This document shows, in pieces, positions 36,242-45,783 of a DNA stretch of 64,000 nt (the first letter of the stretch is position 1; every line of letters starts with the position of its first letter). Under the pieces are notes generated by a model. The model saw only the letters and a program-made list of their open reading frames with translations, had not been told where the DNA came from and searched no databases. The stretch covers positions 60,022 to 124,021 of the forward strand of contig JADJPF010000012.1 of the NCBI GenBank assembly GCA_016713405.1, in the 5' to 3' direction. Source of the stretch: Blastocatellia bacterium (GTDB lineage Bacteria > Acidobacteriota > Blastocatellia > Chloracidobacteriales > JADJPF01). Made by a program: the position numbers and the translations under genes.

Positions 36242-37111
36242 GTGAAAATTATTGTAGCAAAAACGGCTGGATTTTGTTGGGGCGTAAGCCGTGCAATTGA
36301 TTTAGTGATGAAAGCAGCTAATGATGGTAATTCTCCTATTTATACCGATGGTGCTTTAATTCATAACCCCCAAGTATTAAAAGTCTTAGAACAAAGTGAT
36401 ATTCATGTTTCTGGTAATATAGATAATATTACTGATGGAACAATTGCTATTCGCGCTCATGGAATTACTCCACAAAGACGAATACACTTAAAGGAAAAGG
36501 GCTTAAAAATAGTTGATGCTACTTGTCCTCATGTTGGTGGAATACAAGGAATTGTTAAAAAACACACTCATGACGGTTATAGCATTATTATTGTAGGTGA
36601 AAGAGGGCATCCAGAAGTAATTGGGCTACTTGGATTTACTCAAGGACGAGGTTATTTAATTGATGCTGATGAAGATTTAGAAAATTTGCCTGCCTTGCCG
36701 CCAGATAAAGTTTGTATTGTTGCCCAAAGTACCCAAAGCCGCGCTCGCTTACATGAAGTAACAGAAAAAATTCGTCAGATTTATCCAGAAGCTTTAATGT
36801 TTGATACTCTTTGTGATGTCACCGCAGATCGTCAAGATGAAATTCTAGATATGGCAAAAGAAGTTGATCTAATGATTGTTGTTGGTGGAAAAAATAGTGG
36901 TAATACTCAAAGAATGGCTGAACTTTCCCGCGAAGCAGGAGTAGATACTTTCCATATTGAAACAGAAGATGAACTTTCTCTATCAGATATAAATGGACAT
37001 AAAATCGTAGGTTTAACAGCCGGAGCCTCAACGCCTGATTGGATGATTAAACGTGTTTATCAAAGATTAGAAGAAATGGCCCAAGAACTAGCTAGTCCAG
37101 TTGCAGTTTAA
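36242..37111 (+). CDS. ispH: 4-hydroxy-3-methylbut-2-enyl diphosphate reductase
   Basis: Last enzyme of the MEP pathway, making IPP and DMAPP with a [4Fe-4S] cluster in the cytoplasm. The three cluster cysteines are in TAGFCWGVSRA, DATCPHVGG and DTLCDVTADRQ. Other hallmarks are AIRAHGITPQ, GERGHPEV, QSTQSR and the substrate loop GGKNSGNT. The 289-residue length is normal. GTG is used as start, with a strong AAGGAGG site. Its stop lies five bases before the hpnC start, so the two are co-translated, and IspH feeds the squalene steps that follow. Confidence 0.97.
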   Translation: MKIIVAKTAGFCWGVSRAIDLVMKAANDGNSPIYTDGALIHNPQVLKVLEQSDIHVSGNIDNITDGTIAIRAHGITPQRRIHLKEKGLKIVDATCPHVGGIQGIVKKHTHDGYSIIIVGERGHPEVIGLLGFTQGRGYLIDADEDLENLPALPPDKVCIVAQSTQSRARLHEVTEKIRQIYPEALMFDTLCDVTADRQDEILDMAKEVDLMIVVGGKNSGNTQRMAELSREAGVDTFHIETEDELSLSDINGHKIVGLTAGASTPDWMIKRVYQRLEEMAQELASPVAV

Positions 37112-37115
37112 TTTA

Positions 37116-37985
37116 ATGTCAAAAACTTCTCTTAAAACTGTAGATTTAGAGTCTCACACTTGGACACTTGCCGAGTCTTATGGGCATTGTCAAAAGATTG
37201 CTACAGGCCATTATGAAAATCTTCCTGTAGGCTCTATTTTAGTTCCTCGCACGCAACGGCCTCATTTTTATAGTAATTATGCTTTTGCTCGTGGTGCAGA
37301 TGATTTTGCTGATGAAGGAAATTTATCAGCTTCAGAAAGATTAGCAAATTTAGAAAATTGGCGGGATCTTCTTATACAATGTCAAAAACAGGATGTTAAC
37401 CATCCTGTTTTTACTGCTTTAGCAGAAACTATTAAAGTCTGCCAACTTCCCTTACAACTTTTTCATGATTTAATTGATGCTTTTGTTTGGGACGTTAAAC
37501 ACTCTCGCCACACTACATTTAATGATCTATTAGAATATAGCCGCTGTTCAGCTAACCCTGTTGGAAGATTGATTTTATTGCTTTTTGGATATAAAGAAAA
37601 AAAGCTTCATCAAATGTCTGATAATATTTGCACTGCTTTACAACTAACTAATTTTTGGCAAGATGTTGTAGTTGATTTAGCTAAAGATCGCATTTATATA
37701 CCTCAAGAAGAGCAAAAGAAATTTGGCTATAGTGAAACTGACCTTCACAATAAGCTTTATAATGAAAATTATGTTAGGATGATGCAGTCTCTAGCTGAAC
37801 GTACAGAAAGCTTATTTTTACAAGGTAAACCGCTTTGTCGTTCTGTTGGCGGACGCTTAGGAATAGAATTAAGGCTAGTTTGGTTAGGTGGTAGCAGTTT
37901 ACTAAAAGCATTACAAGAACAAAAATTTAATGTTTTTGTTCATCGTCCAACAATAAAAACAAGCACAAAAGTAAAATTCTGCTAA
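37116..37985 (+). CDS. hpnC: Squalene synthesis protein HpnC (presqualene diphosphate to hydroxysqualene)
   Basis: Trans-isoprenyl diphosphate synthase fold of 289 residues. The first acidic motif reads GADDFADE and the second FWQDVVVDLAKDRIYIP, both of which bind diphosphate through magnesium. In the HpnCDE route this enzyme converts presqualene diphosphate to hydroxysqualene. ATG at 37116 is preferred over the in-frame TTG at 37101, which would overlap ispH. The operon order ispH-hpnC-hpnD-hpnE supports the naming over a plant-type squalene synthase. Confidence 0.88.
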   Translation: MSKTSLKTVDLESHTWTLAESYGHCQKIATGHYENLPVGSILVPRTQRPHFYSNYAFARGADDFADEGNLSASERLANLENWRDLLIQCQKQDVNHPVFTALAETIKVCQLPLQLFHDLIDAFVWDVKHSRHTTFNDLLEYSRCSANPVGRLILLLFGYKEKKLHQMSDNICTALQLTNFWQDVVVDLAKDRIYIPQEEQKKFGYSETDLHNKLYNENYVRMMQSLAERTESLFLQGKPLCRSVGGRLGIELRLVWLGGSSLLKALQEQKFNVFVHRPTIKTSTKVKFC

Positions 37986-38021
37986 AAGCTTTTATTTCAA
38001 AAACTTTCTAATATTCTTTAT

Positions 38022-38882
38022 ATGTCTAATACAACTATTGAACGTGCTGCCCAATCAGCAGAACTAATTACACGTCAATCAAATACTAATTTTTATTACT
38101 CATTTTTGTTTTTGCCAAAACCTAAACGTCAGGCAATAGAAACTGTCTATGCTTTTTGTCGTCTAGTTGATGATATTGTAGATGGAGACTTAAAAGTTGA
38201 TAATGCACAAACAGAGCTTGCTTTTTGGAGAGTAGAAATTCAAAAATGTTTTACAGGCACTCCTAATACTACTTTAGGGAAATCACTTCAACAAGTTCTT
38301 AAGTATTGCTCAATAAAAGAAGAATATTTTCAAGACTTAATTACTGGCATGGAAATGGACTTAAATAAATGCCGTTATCGTAATTTTGCAGAGCTAGAAC
38401 GCTATTGCTATCACGTTGCTAGTGTTATTGGGCTAATGTGTATTGAAATTTTTGGCTATCAAGACCCTTCTACTAAAGAATATGCTATAAATTTAGGCAA
38501 AGCCTTACAATTAGTTAATATTATTAGAGACTTAAAAGAAGATGCTCAACGTGATCGGGTCTATTTACCTCAAGATGAACTTAAAGATTTTGGTTATAGT
38601 GAAACTAATTTATTAAGTAATATTTATAGTAATGAATTTATTGCTTTAATGGAGTATCAAAGCAAGCGTGCAGAAAGTTTTTTTGAAAAAGCTAGAACAA
38701 CACTTAGTTTAATAGATAAAAAAAATATGTTTGCAGCAGAAATTATGGGACAGATTTATCATAGGATTTTAGAAAAAATAATTTCTGCTCGTTATAATGT
38801 GTTTGATCAGCGTATAAGACTAAATACTTGGGAAAAAGCTACAGTGTCCATTAGCACATGGACAAAATGCCGTTGGAGTTAA
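38022..38882 (+). CDS. hpnD: Presqualene diphosphate synthase HpnD
   Basis: This 286-residue protein condenses two farnesyl diphosphates to presqualene diphosphate. The first Asp-rich motif is RLVDDIVDG and the second NIIRDLKEDAQRDRVYLP; a YCYHVASVIG segment and the FYYSFLFLPK start are typical of phytoene/squalene synthase-like enzymes. It is distinct from HpnC, whose first motif lacks the DDxVD pattern. A 36-base gap from hpnC and 13 bases to hpnE show a single operon. Confidence 0.9.
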   Translation: MSNTTIERAAQSAELITRQSNTNFYYSFLFLPKPKRQAIETVYAFCRLVDDIVDGDLKVDNAQTELAFWRVEIQKCFTGTPNTTLGKSLQQVLKYCSIKEEYFQDLITGMEMDLNKCRYRNFAELERYCYHVASVIGLMCIEIFGYQDPSTKEYAINLGKALQLVNIIRDLKEDAQRDRVYLPQDELKDFGYSETNLLSNIYSNEFIALMEYQSKRAESFFEKARTTLSLIDKKNMFAAEIMGQIYHRILEKIISARYNVFDQRIRLNTWEKATVSISTWTKCRWS

Positions 38883-38895
38883 ATTTAATTTAGCA

Positions 38896-40245
38896 ATGAA
38901 AAAAGTTTTAATCATTGGTGGCGGATTAGCAGGACTTTCTGCTGGAGTAGCACTAGCCGAAGCAGGCTATAAAGTCCATTTATTAGAAAGACGTGCTTTT
39001 TTAGGTGGACGTGCTTATTCTTTTATTGACCAAATATCAGGAGAGGTTATTGATAATGGGCAACATCTAATGATGGGCTGTTATCGGGAGACTTTTAAGT
39101 TTTTTGCTAAGTTAAATACTTTAGAGCAATTACGATTTCAAAAACAATCTCGAGTTGATTTTCTTGATGAGCAAAATGGTCAAACTACTTTGCTTTGTCC
39201 TTCTTGGCCTGCCCCACTACATTTACTTGCTGGACTATTTCGTCTAAAAGGTATTAGTTTTGCTGATAAAATAAGGGCCTTACTTATAGGTAGTGCTTTA
39301 CAAACAAAAAACGGTAAACTAGCAAGTAAATTTGGCAAGCTAACGGTTGATGAGTGGCTAGATAGTTGTAATCAATCCTCTTTAATGAAAGAACGGTTTT
39401 GGTATCCCTTTGCAATTGCTACACTTAATGAAGATCCAAAAGTTGCACCTGCTACCCTATTAATAAAAGTCTTACAGCAAGCTTTTGCTGGTACAAAAGA
39501 AGATTCTACAATGGTGACGGCTAAAGTAGGACTAAGTGAACTTTATACAGAACAAGCAAAAAATTTTATTGAATCTCATAGCGGACAAGTAACACTTAGA
39601 GCTAATGTTACTAAGTTTGATATTACTAATAATAGTTGCCAAGGCGTAGTGCTTAAAGATAATAATGTACTTAATGCAGATTTTTATATAAGTGCAGTAC
39701 CTTATTTTGCACTACAAGAATTACTTCCTACAGATTTACTTAAAGAAAGTACTTATTTTAAGCAATGGCAATCTTTAAGCTCTGCGCCAATAGTATCGGT
39801 TTATCTTTGGTTTGATCGTAAAATAACAGATCTAGGGTTTGCTGGAATGTTAGGAACGCATTTGCAATGGATGTTTAACAAAGATATATTATTTGCTCGC
39901 TCAAAAACTGAAGAACAACTATTAACTTTTGTAATTAGTGCTGCACATGAGTATTCTAAGTTAACAAAAGAAAAGTTAGTAGAAATTGCAATTGCTGATG
40001 TTAAAAGGCTTCTACCAAAAGCTAGCAATGCAAAAGTTGTTCGTTCACTAGTAGTTAAAGAGCATCATGCTACATTTTCTGCTTCAGTGCTAACAGAAGC
40101 TAATCGACCAAGTACAATAACACCTATAAATAACTTTTTTTTAGCTGGGGATTGGACTAATACAGGACTTCCCGCTACTATTGAAGGTGCTGTATTAAGC
40201 GGTCATCGGTGTGCTGAACATATAATAGGAAGTAATAACAGTTAG
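38896..40245 (+). CDS. hpnE: Hydroxysqualene dehydroxylase HpnE
   Basis: FAD-dependent amine-oxidase-like enzyme that removes the hydroxyl from hydroxysqualene to yield squalene. The N-terminal Rossmann fold reads IIGGGLAGLSAGVALAEAG, followed by LERRAFLGGRA. The C-terminal FAD-contacting block is FLAGDWTNTGLPATIEGA. The family start IDNGQHLMMGCY is present. Length 449 is normal. As the final gene of ispH-hpnCDE, it completes squalene formation; no squalene-hopene cyclase is in the window. Confidence 0.92.
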   Translation: MKKVLIIGGGLAGLSAGVALAEAGYKVHLLERRAFLGGRAYSFIDQISGEVIDNGQHLMMGCYRETFKFFAKLNTLEQLRFQKQSRVDFLDEQNGQTTLLCPSWPAPLHLLAGLFRLKGISFADKIRALLIGSALQTKNGKLASKFGKLTVDEWLDSCNQSSLMKERFWYPFAIATLNEDPKVAPATLLIKVLQQAFAGTKEDSTMVTAKVGLSELYTEQAKNFIESHSGQVTLRANVTKFDITNNSCQGVVLKDNNVLNADFYISAVPYFALQELLPTDLLKESTYFKQWQSLSSAPIVSVYLWFDRKITDLGFAGMLGTHLQWMFNKDILFARSKTEEQLLTFVISAAHEYSKLTKEKLVEIAIADVKRLLPKASNAKVVRSLVVKEHHATFSASVLTEANRPSTITPINNFFLAGDWTNTGLPATIEGAVLSGHRCAEHIIGSNNS

Positions 40246-40386
40246 TAAAAGATAGTTTTTAATCTGTTCAGACTAAGGTTCTTAGGCTATTATATAAAAG
40301 TTGTCAAAAGTTTAATCTAGTTAATTAACAAAACAAAACCTCCAAATTTTACCTGAGATTTTATTTATTCAGGAAGGGAGTATTTA

Positions 40387-42044
40387 ATGGCAAAAAAAGT
40401 AGTTTTTGAAAAAGTTCCCTCAGATAAGACAATTCCTAATTTGTTAGAAATCTTAGATCCCATCTCTACTGTACAGTGGATTTTTATGGAAACAGATCCA
40501 CAAACCCAAAAATTTACTGGTAAAGCTTACGTAGAATTATGGAGTGATACTGAAGCTGAAATAGTAATTGATAAATGGAATAATGAAACTTGGGACAGCG
40601 AAACTCCTTTAGAAGTAAGATTACTAAATGATAAGGATAAGTCCCCAGAAATGGCAGAGGATAAAGAAGTTGTTCTTAATGCTGCCGCCAATTACATTTA
40701 TTCAGTAATTCGTTTTCAGGTTAATGCTCCTCCTGGATCAATTGTTTATGTAGATGATTTTCCAAAAGTACAAGTAGATGAGATGGGTAATGGTGTTGTA
40801 CGTTCTCTTTTACCTGGCAAGTACAATATCAAAGTTGGTTTTCAAGAATACTTACTTGCTGAAGAAAATATTTCAGTAAATGCTGATGAAGAGCCTCCAC
40901 GCTTAAAAGTAAGTATGGATGCTTCTGTTACTCAAGCTATGGGTGCTGTATCTGCTTCTATGGAAGGCACTTATTCAACTATTGAAATGATTTCTGCTAG
41001 TGGCGGGCCTGTAACTGTAACTACTAAAGCAACTCCACTTCTACCACTTAACACTAATACAACTACTACTAAAGCTACCACCAAAGTTGCTCCTGCTGTT
41101 GGAGCCGCGCAACTTAACACCTTGTTTGTTGAAAAAGTTAATGTTAATACTGGAAAAGTAGAGGTAATTGGTACTAAAGCAAAGAAAAATAATAACAAAG
41201 CCTTAGTTGCTATTGCCTCAGTTGTAGTGCTGTTTATTGTTGCTGGAGTTATTGCTTTACCTAGAATCTTAAAAAGTAACACTAATGCTGCAACAGATAA
41301 GCCTATAGTAAAAGAAGTTCCGCCACCTCCAACACCAGATGGAATGGTTTATATACCTGGTGGAACAGTAATTATTGGGCGTAATAATACAGATGATGAT
41401 TATCAAAAACCAGTTCATGAAAAAGTAATTCAGAATGGTTATTTTTTGGATAAAACAGAAGTTACTAATGAAGATTATTGGGGATTTGTTCAAGATACTA
41501 AAAAGAGCCGCCTAAAACTTGGGCAGGGCCAAAGCCACCTAATGAACTATTACAACTTCCTGTTATTGTAAATTGGGATGATGCAACATCTTTTTGTCAT
41601 TGGCGTGGTACTCGTAAAGGTATGGTTTATCGGCTTCCTACAGAAGTAGAGTGGGAACATGCAGCACGGGGAGAAAAAAATTATGTTTATCCCTGGGGCA
41701 ATGATTGGTTAGAAGGCTATGCAAATGTAAATAAAGTACATAACAAAATTATGCCTGTAGGATCTAATAGCAAAGATGTTAGCCCTTATGGTGTTTTAGA
41801 TATGGCGGGAAATGTTCGTGAATGGACTAAAGATGATTTTCTTCTTTATCCTGGCGGTAAAGGTAAAGTTGAACCAAACACCAAAGCTATTAGAGGTGCT
41901 TCTTATGGTGACCCTCCAGATAGAGCAACAACAACTTATCGTTTTGTATTGCCACCTGCCTATAAAGATATAGATCGTGTAGGTTTTAGATGTTTATGTG
42001 AAGTACCAGAAAAAGACTCAGATACACAAGAAGCAAAGAAATAA
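40387..42044 (+). CDS. FGE/sulfatase-modifying-factor-like membrane protein, one frameshift
   Basis: Residues 1-85 resemble an RNA-recognition-motif fold (FTGKAYVELWSD at the RNP1-like strand). Residues 95-160 are PEGA-like, a membrane helix lies near 275-295 (VAIASVVVLFIVAG), and a C-terminal FGE/SUMF1 domain starts at GMVYIPGGTVIIG. The latter continues with YRLPTEVEWEHAARG, YPWGNDWLEGYAN, DMAGNVREWT and the final GFRC. The frame breaks near 41505: adding one A to the run in ACTAAAAAGAG restores PPKTWAGPKPPNE. Many such domains are not true formylglycine enzymes but ligand-binding. Start supported by GGAAGGGAG. Confidence 0.75.
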
Positions 42045-42070
42045 TGCTTAAAAATAGTTTCTAAAAGAAA

Positions 42071-42095
42071 AAAGCCGCTAATTAGCGGCTTTTTT
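42071..42095. terminator. Bidirectional terminator between convergent genes
   Basis: AGCCGCTA and TAGCGGCT form a strong stem with A and T runs on both sides, between the stops at 42044 and 42104. Confidence 0.85.
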
Positions 42096-42103
42096 CTTTT
42101 AAG

Positions 42104-43069
42104 TTAAATAATTTTGTTACTTATTGAATATAGTTGGCTTATTTGCTCTTTATCCATATTAAAAATACCTGCTTGCCAACTAACTAATTGACGTTTCTTA
42201 AAAGTAAAATCTACACGACCTACATTAATTCCTGCAAAACCAACTTGAAAAATTAAGGTTTGTCGTCCGTTTTGATGTTTAATTACAGCAGGCTCTTTCA
42301 TAAAAGTATGAGTATGCCCACCAACAATAAAGTCAATTTCTGGAATTGCTTCTGCTACTTTTACATCACATACTCTATCAGGTTCATTATCATATTTATA
42401 ACCTAAGTGAGATGCTGCAACTATTAAATCTACATTGTGTTTATTGCGTAATTCATCTACTACGGCACGAGCAGGTTTTATTGGGTCTTGGTAACTAACA
42501 CCAATATGCTTATCTGCTACAACTAAACCATCAAAATCAATACCCAAACCTAAAACACCTACTTTAATACCTGATAAATTACGGATAACATAAGGTTTAA
42601 CAAAATCTTTTAGAGCAGAATTTGACACATCATAATTTACAGAAACAATATCAAACTTAGCATGTTGTAAGGCTTTAACAAGGCTATCTACACCCTCATC
42701 AAAGTCATGGTTTCCTAATGTTACAATATCATAACCTATTGCAGACATTGATTTTATTTCTAATTCTCCATGGTAGAAATTATAGTAAGGTGTACCTTGA
42801 AAACTATCTCCACCATCAAGTAACAATGTGTTTGGGTTTTCTGCTCTAATTTGGCGAACAAAACTAGCTCGACGTGCTACGCCTCCCATTCCAGCATTAC
42901 GAGTGCCTTCTGGAAACGGCTCTATCTGTGAATGAGTGTCGTTAGTATGCAAAATTGTGATTTTAGTTTCATCACTAGCTTGAGCAGAATAAAAATTGCT
43001 AGTTTCAAATAATAAAGCACTTGCAGTTAAGGTTTTAAGAAAATTTCTTCTTGAAAAATCATTACTCAT
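42104..43069 (-). CDS. Metallophosphatase of the 5'-nucleotidase family (catalytic half), Tat-exported
   Basis: This 321-residue protein has a twin-arginine signal (FSRRNFLKTL) and all metal motifs of the UshA/5'-nucleotidase catalytic domain: HTNDTHS, GGDSFQG, GNHDFDEG, VAASHLG and GGHTHTF. It would dephosphorylate nucleotides or related esters in the periplasm. It lacks the C-terminal substrate domain; that domain is encoded by the gene just upstream, 20 bases away. The two together make one standard nucleotidase, so they are likely subunits or a split gene. Confidence 0.9.
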   Translation of the reverse strand: MSNDFSRRNFLKTLTASALLFETSNFYSAQASDETKITILHTNDTHSQIEPFPEGTRNAGMGGVARRASFVRQIRAENPNTLLLDGGDSFQGTPYYNFYHGELEIKSMSAIGYDIVTLGNHDFDEGVDSLVKALQHAKFDIVSVNYDVSNSALKDFVKPYVIRNLSGIKVGVLGLGIDFDGLVVADKHIGVSYQDPIKPARAVVDELRNKHNVDLIVAASHLGYKYDNEPDRVCDVKVAEAIPEIDFIVGGHTHTFMKEPAVIKHQNGRQTLIFQVGFAGINVGRVDFTFKKRQLVSWQAGIFNMDKEQISQLYSISNKII

Positions 43070-43089
43070 AAATTTTTCTCTCTATTGCT

Positions 43090-43890
43090 TTATTGGGTTT
43101 GGGCATTGACTAAGGTAATTCTTGGGCTAGCAGGTGTTGTTATCACACGATTTTCTGCTTGCTCAGACTTAATATAATTAATAATTGCATCACGTAGCAA
43201 TAAGCCTACTATCTTATAATTTTTTCCTTTACGTAAGGTTGGATATTCTCCACCACCTTTATAAAGATAATCAGTTAGTGCTAAGGTATAAGTAGCTTTA
43301 GGATCTATATCTTTACCATCAATTTTGGCTTTAACTAACTTTTTATCCTGAAAAGTTAGTTCTGCGCCGGAAATAGCTGCTCCAAAATCTTTAATGCTTG
43401 ACCCCATACTTTCAAAAAGTTCTATGACATCTGTTCCAGAAAGTTCAACTATAGCAAGCTCATTGTCAAATGGCATTAATCTGTAAATTGTTCCAATAGT
43501 TATTTCTCCTGCTGGAATTTCTGCACGAAGACCACCATTATTTTGAAAAGCTAAATCAACCTTATGACCAGATGCCTTAGCTGATTGCTGGCGAATTATA
43601 TCAGTAATTAACATACCTAAGCGACCTGCTCCAGGGCCTTCTTTATTAATAGTTTCTTTTGCTTGTCCAATAGTTGAAGCCATTTGTTTTTTTACATTTT
43701 CTGCATAAGGGGCAAGCATATCACTAATAGTTTTATCTTCTGTAATATTACTATCTATTTTATGTTGACTTGAAGTTACTTGATAAGTTGGACTTGTTGC
43801 TTTAACGGCTTCTTGACCAAAAGCACTAGAGTTAAAGCTTAAACTAGCAAGAAGTATTAAAGAGTAGAACAAAGTTTTAATCTTTGACAT
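43090..43890 (-). CDS. 5'-nucleotidase C-terminal domain protein, Sec-exported
   Basis: A Sec signal peptide (to about residue 25, SSAFGQ) precedes a 5'_nucleotid_C domain with FQNNGGLRAEIPAGEIT, MPFDNELAIVELSG and YTLALTDYLYKGGGEYP. In UshA this domain binds the nucleoside. It lacks the metal-binding half, which is in the next gene. It is first in the two-gene operon. As the halves use different export signals (Sec here, Tat for the catalytic half), assembly must take place after export. Confidence 0.88.
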   Translation of the reverse strand: MSKIKTLFYSLILLASLSFNSSAFGQEAVKATSPTYQVTSSQHKIDSNITEDKTISDMLAPYAENVKKQMASTIGQAKETINKEGPGAGRLGMLITDIIRQQSAKASGHKVDLAFQNNGGLRAEIPAGEITIGTIYRLMPFDNELAIVELSGTDVIELFESMGSSIKDFGAAISGAELTFQDKKLVKAKIDGKDIDPKATYTLALTDYLYKGGGEYPTLRKGKNYKIVGLLLRDAIINYIKSEQAENRVITTPASPRITLVNAQTQ

Positions 43891-43968
43891 AGAATTTATC
43901 CTACAAGGAATATAGAGCTTTATTTATTGATGTTTTAGTTAAGAGAAGTTATAGCATAAAGCTTTTAT

Positions 43969-43990
43969 AAAACAAGTTTTTGCTTGTTTT
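43969..43990 (-). terminator. Terminator of the amylase gene
   Basis: AAAACAAG and CTTGTTTT form the stem and overlap the amylase stop codon; on the minus strand TTTTATAAAAG follows. Confidence 0.6.
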
Positions 43991-45458
43991 ATTCTTGCAC
44001 CCAGACAGAAACCGAGCCTGGCAAAGAAGGAAATTCTGCCCAGCCACGCGAGTCAGAGATAACTTTTTCTTTGATATGTTCAGTGATATCTACAAATGTT
44101 GTATTTGCTCGCCTTATGTCCATCCATTTTTTTGTTACAAAACCAGTATTCATTACTACTGCCATAGCTTTGGGGTGAACACTATCGCCTAATCTTACCC
44201 AACCTATTGTTGTAGGATGATCAAAATAATCTAGTTGCACTCCATAATTAAAATATTTTCTTGCCCATAAAAATTTATCTATTAGCCAACGATGCGAATA
44301 AAGTTCTACAGGAGGGTTATTTTCTTCGCCATGCTCATATTTTGCACCATAATAATCAGCATAAAAAACACAAGGATAACCTTCAAGCCTAAGTAATATT
44401 AAGGCATAGGCTAAAGGCTTAAACCAAGCTTCTACAGTAGATTCTAATGATTGACAAGGTTGAGTGTCATGATTATCAACAAAGGTGACAGCAAGGGCAG
44501 GGAAAGTCTTAACTAGAGTGTTATCAAAAATTGTACGTAAATCAAATTTAGTAGCTAAAATGCTTGCACGATGTAATTTGTAGTGTAGTGGGAAGTCAAA
44601 TAGTGACATTACGCCATTAGTTTTTTCTATATAGCTTTTTAATTCCTCAAGGCTATCTGACCAATATTCACCAACGCAAAAAAGCTCACGTCCAGCAAAA
44701 TGAGCGCGTAAATGATTAATCCAATCACGAAAAAAATGCTCACTTAAAAATTTAGCTGAATCTATACGAAATCCATCTACATCAGTAGTGTCAATAAACC
44801 ATCGTCCCCAATACATTAGTTCCCCGCGTACTTGTGAAACATCTGTGTCAAGTTCGCAAGCTGTACGATATTCAAACTTTCCATATTCATTTGGCACACC
44901 AGGAGGGAAATATTTATCTTTTAGACGATAAAGTTTAGACCTATCTTTAGTTTCCGCATTATAACTAAGAGTATCAAAATGCTGCCAATGCCATTTCATA
45001 CTAGAATACATATTGCCACGACCAGGAAAGCTAAACCCTGTGTGTGCAAGCATTTGATACCAATTACTTCTAGTAATATTACGATCAAACCAGTCAACTT
45101 CTTGAACCCTTACAGATTCTATTTCATCAGCACCATTTTTATGCTTAAAAACTACATCAGCATAAACTTGCATATTGTGGGATTTTACCGCTTTTATTGC
45201 TATTAAAAGTTCTTCTTTAGTTCCATATTTAGTTCTTCTGCTGGCTTTTTGGAAAAATTCTCCTAAATCAAATAAGTCATAAACTCCATAACCAACATCT
45301 ATTTTTCCTCCTTGTCCTTTGCAAGCAGGTGGCAGCCAAATAGCTGTAAAACCTTGCTGTGCAAGTTCTGGGGCTTTGGTGGCTAGTTCTTTCCAAAGTT
45401 TACCGTCAAAAGCAGTATACCAATGGAAAAACTGCATAATTACACCATTTATTGACAT
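43989..45458 (-). CDS. GH13 alpha-amylase, cytoplasmic type
   Basis: This 489-residue enzyme hydrolyses alpha-1,4-glucans with retention. Region I is VYADVVFKH, region II GFRIDSAKF (nucleophile Asp), region III CVGEYW (acid/base Glu) and region IV FVDNHDT. The start MQFFHWYTAFDGKLWKEL and overall length match the liquefying/cytoplasmic amylases of GH13 subfamily 5 without signal peptide. It is monocistronic, with AAGGAC-like ribosome site (AAGGACTAAATAAG before ATG). With the GH57 enzyme it suggests storage glucan turnover. Confidence 0.92.
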   Translation of the reverse strand: MSINGVIMQFFHWYTAFDGKLWKELATKAPELAQQGFTAIWLPPACKGQGGKIDVGYGVYDLFDLGEFFQKASRRTKYGTKEELLIAIKAVKSHNMQVYADVVFKHKNGADEIESVRVQEVDWFDRNITRSNWYQMLAHTGFSFPGRGNMYSSMKWHWQHFDTLSYNAETKDRSKLYRLKDKYFPPGVPNEYGKFEYRTACELDTDVSQVRGELMYWGRWFIDTTDVDGFRIDSAKFLSEHFFRDWINHLRAHFAGRELFCVGEYWSDSLEELKSYIEKTNGVMSLFDFPLHYKLHRASILATKFDLRTIFDNTLVKTFPALAVTFVDNHDTQPCQSLESTVEAWFKPLAYALILLRLEGYPCVFYADYYGAKYEHGEENNPPVELYSHRWLIDKFLWARKYFNYGVQLDYFDHPTTIGWVRLGDSVHPKAMAVVMNTGFVTKKWMDIRRANTTFVDITEHIKEKVISDSRGWAEFPSLPGSVSVWVQE

Positions 45459-45783
45459 CTTATTTAGTCCTTATTCCTTAAAGGGTTAGCTCTATAGAGG
45501 CATTATTAATTTCTAGCGGGATTGCTTAGAAATTTTATCGTTTGCCTACTATAACCATTACTAGAGGGAAAAGAAAATCTAATTTAGCAGAAAAGAATAA
45601 TTTTAAAAAACTTAAACTATAGATTTTATAAAGGTTAGCTAAAATAATATAAATAAAACAGACTTTTAGTAACTACTATTAGTATGACTTTTCTTTAAGT
45701 TCTACTTCTGCTTGTCAGTCAGTAAAATTGTTTTGTACTATCAAACTTTGCTCTTTATATGTTTATATTTTAGGATTTTTTTA
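45459..45783. other. Divergent intergenic region, 325 bases
   Basis: It lies between the amylase and mqnA starts. It is AT-rich. I see no gene, repeat or convincing promoter in it. Confidence 0.5.

Noticed and set aside
37101..37115. TTG at 37101 as start of hpnC
   Set aside because: It would overlap ispH and lacks a ribosome site; ATG at 37116 is the family-like start.
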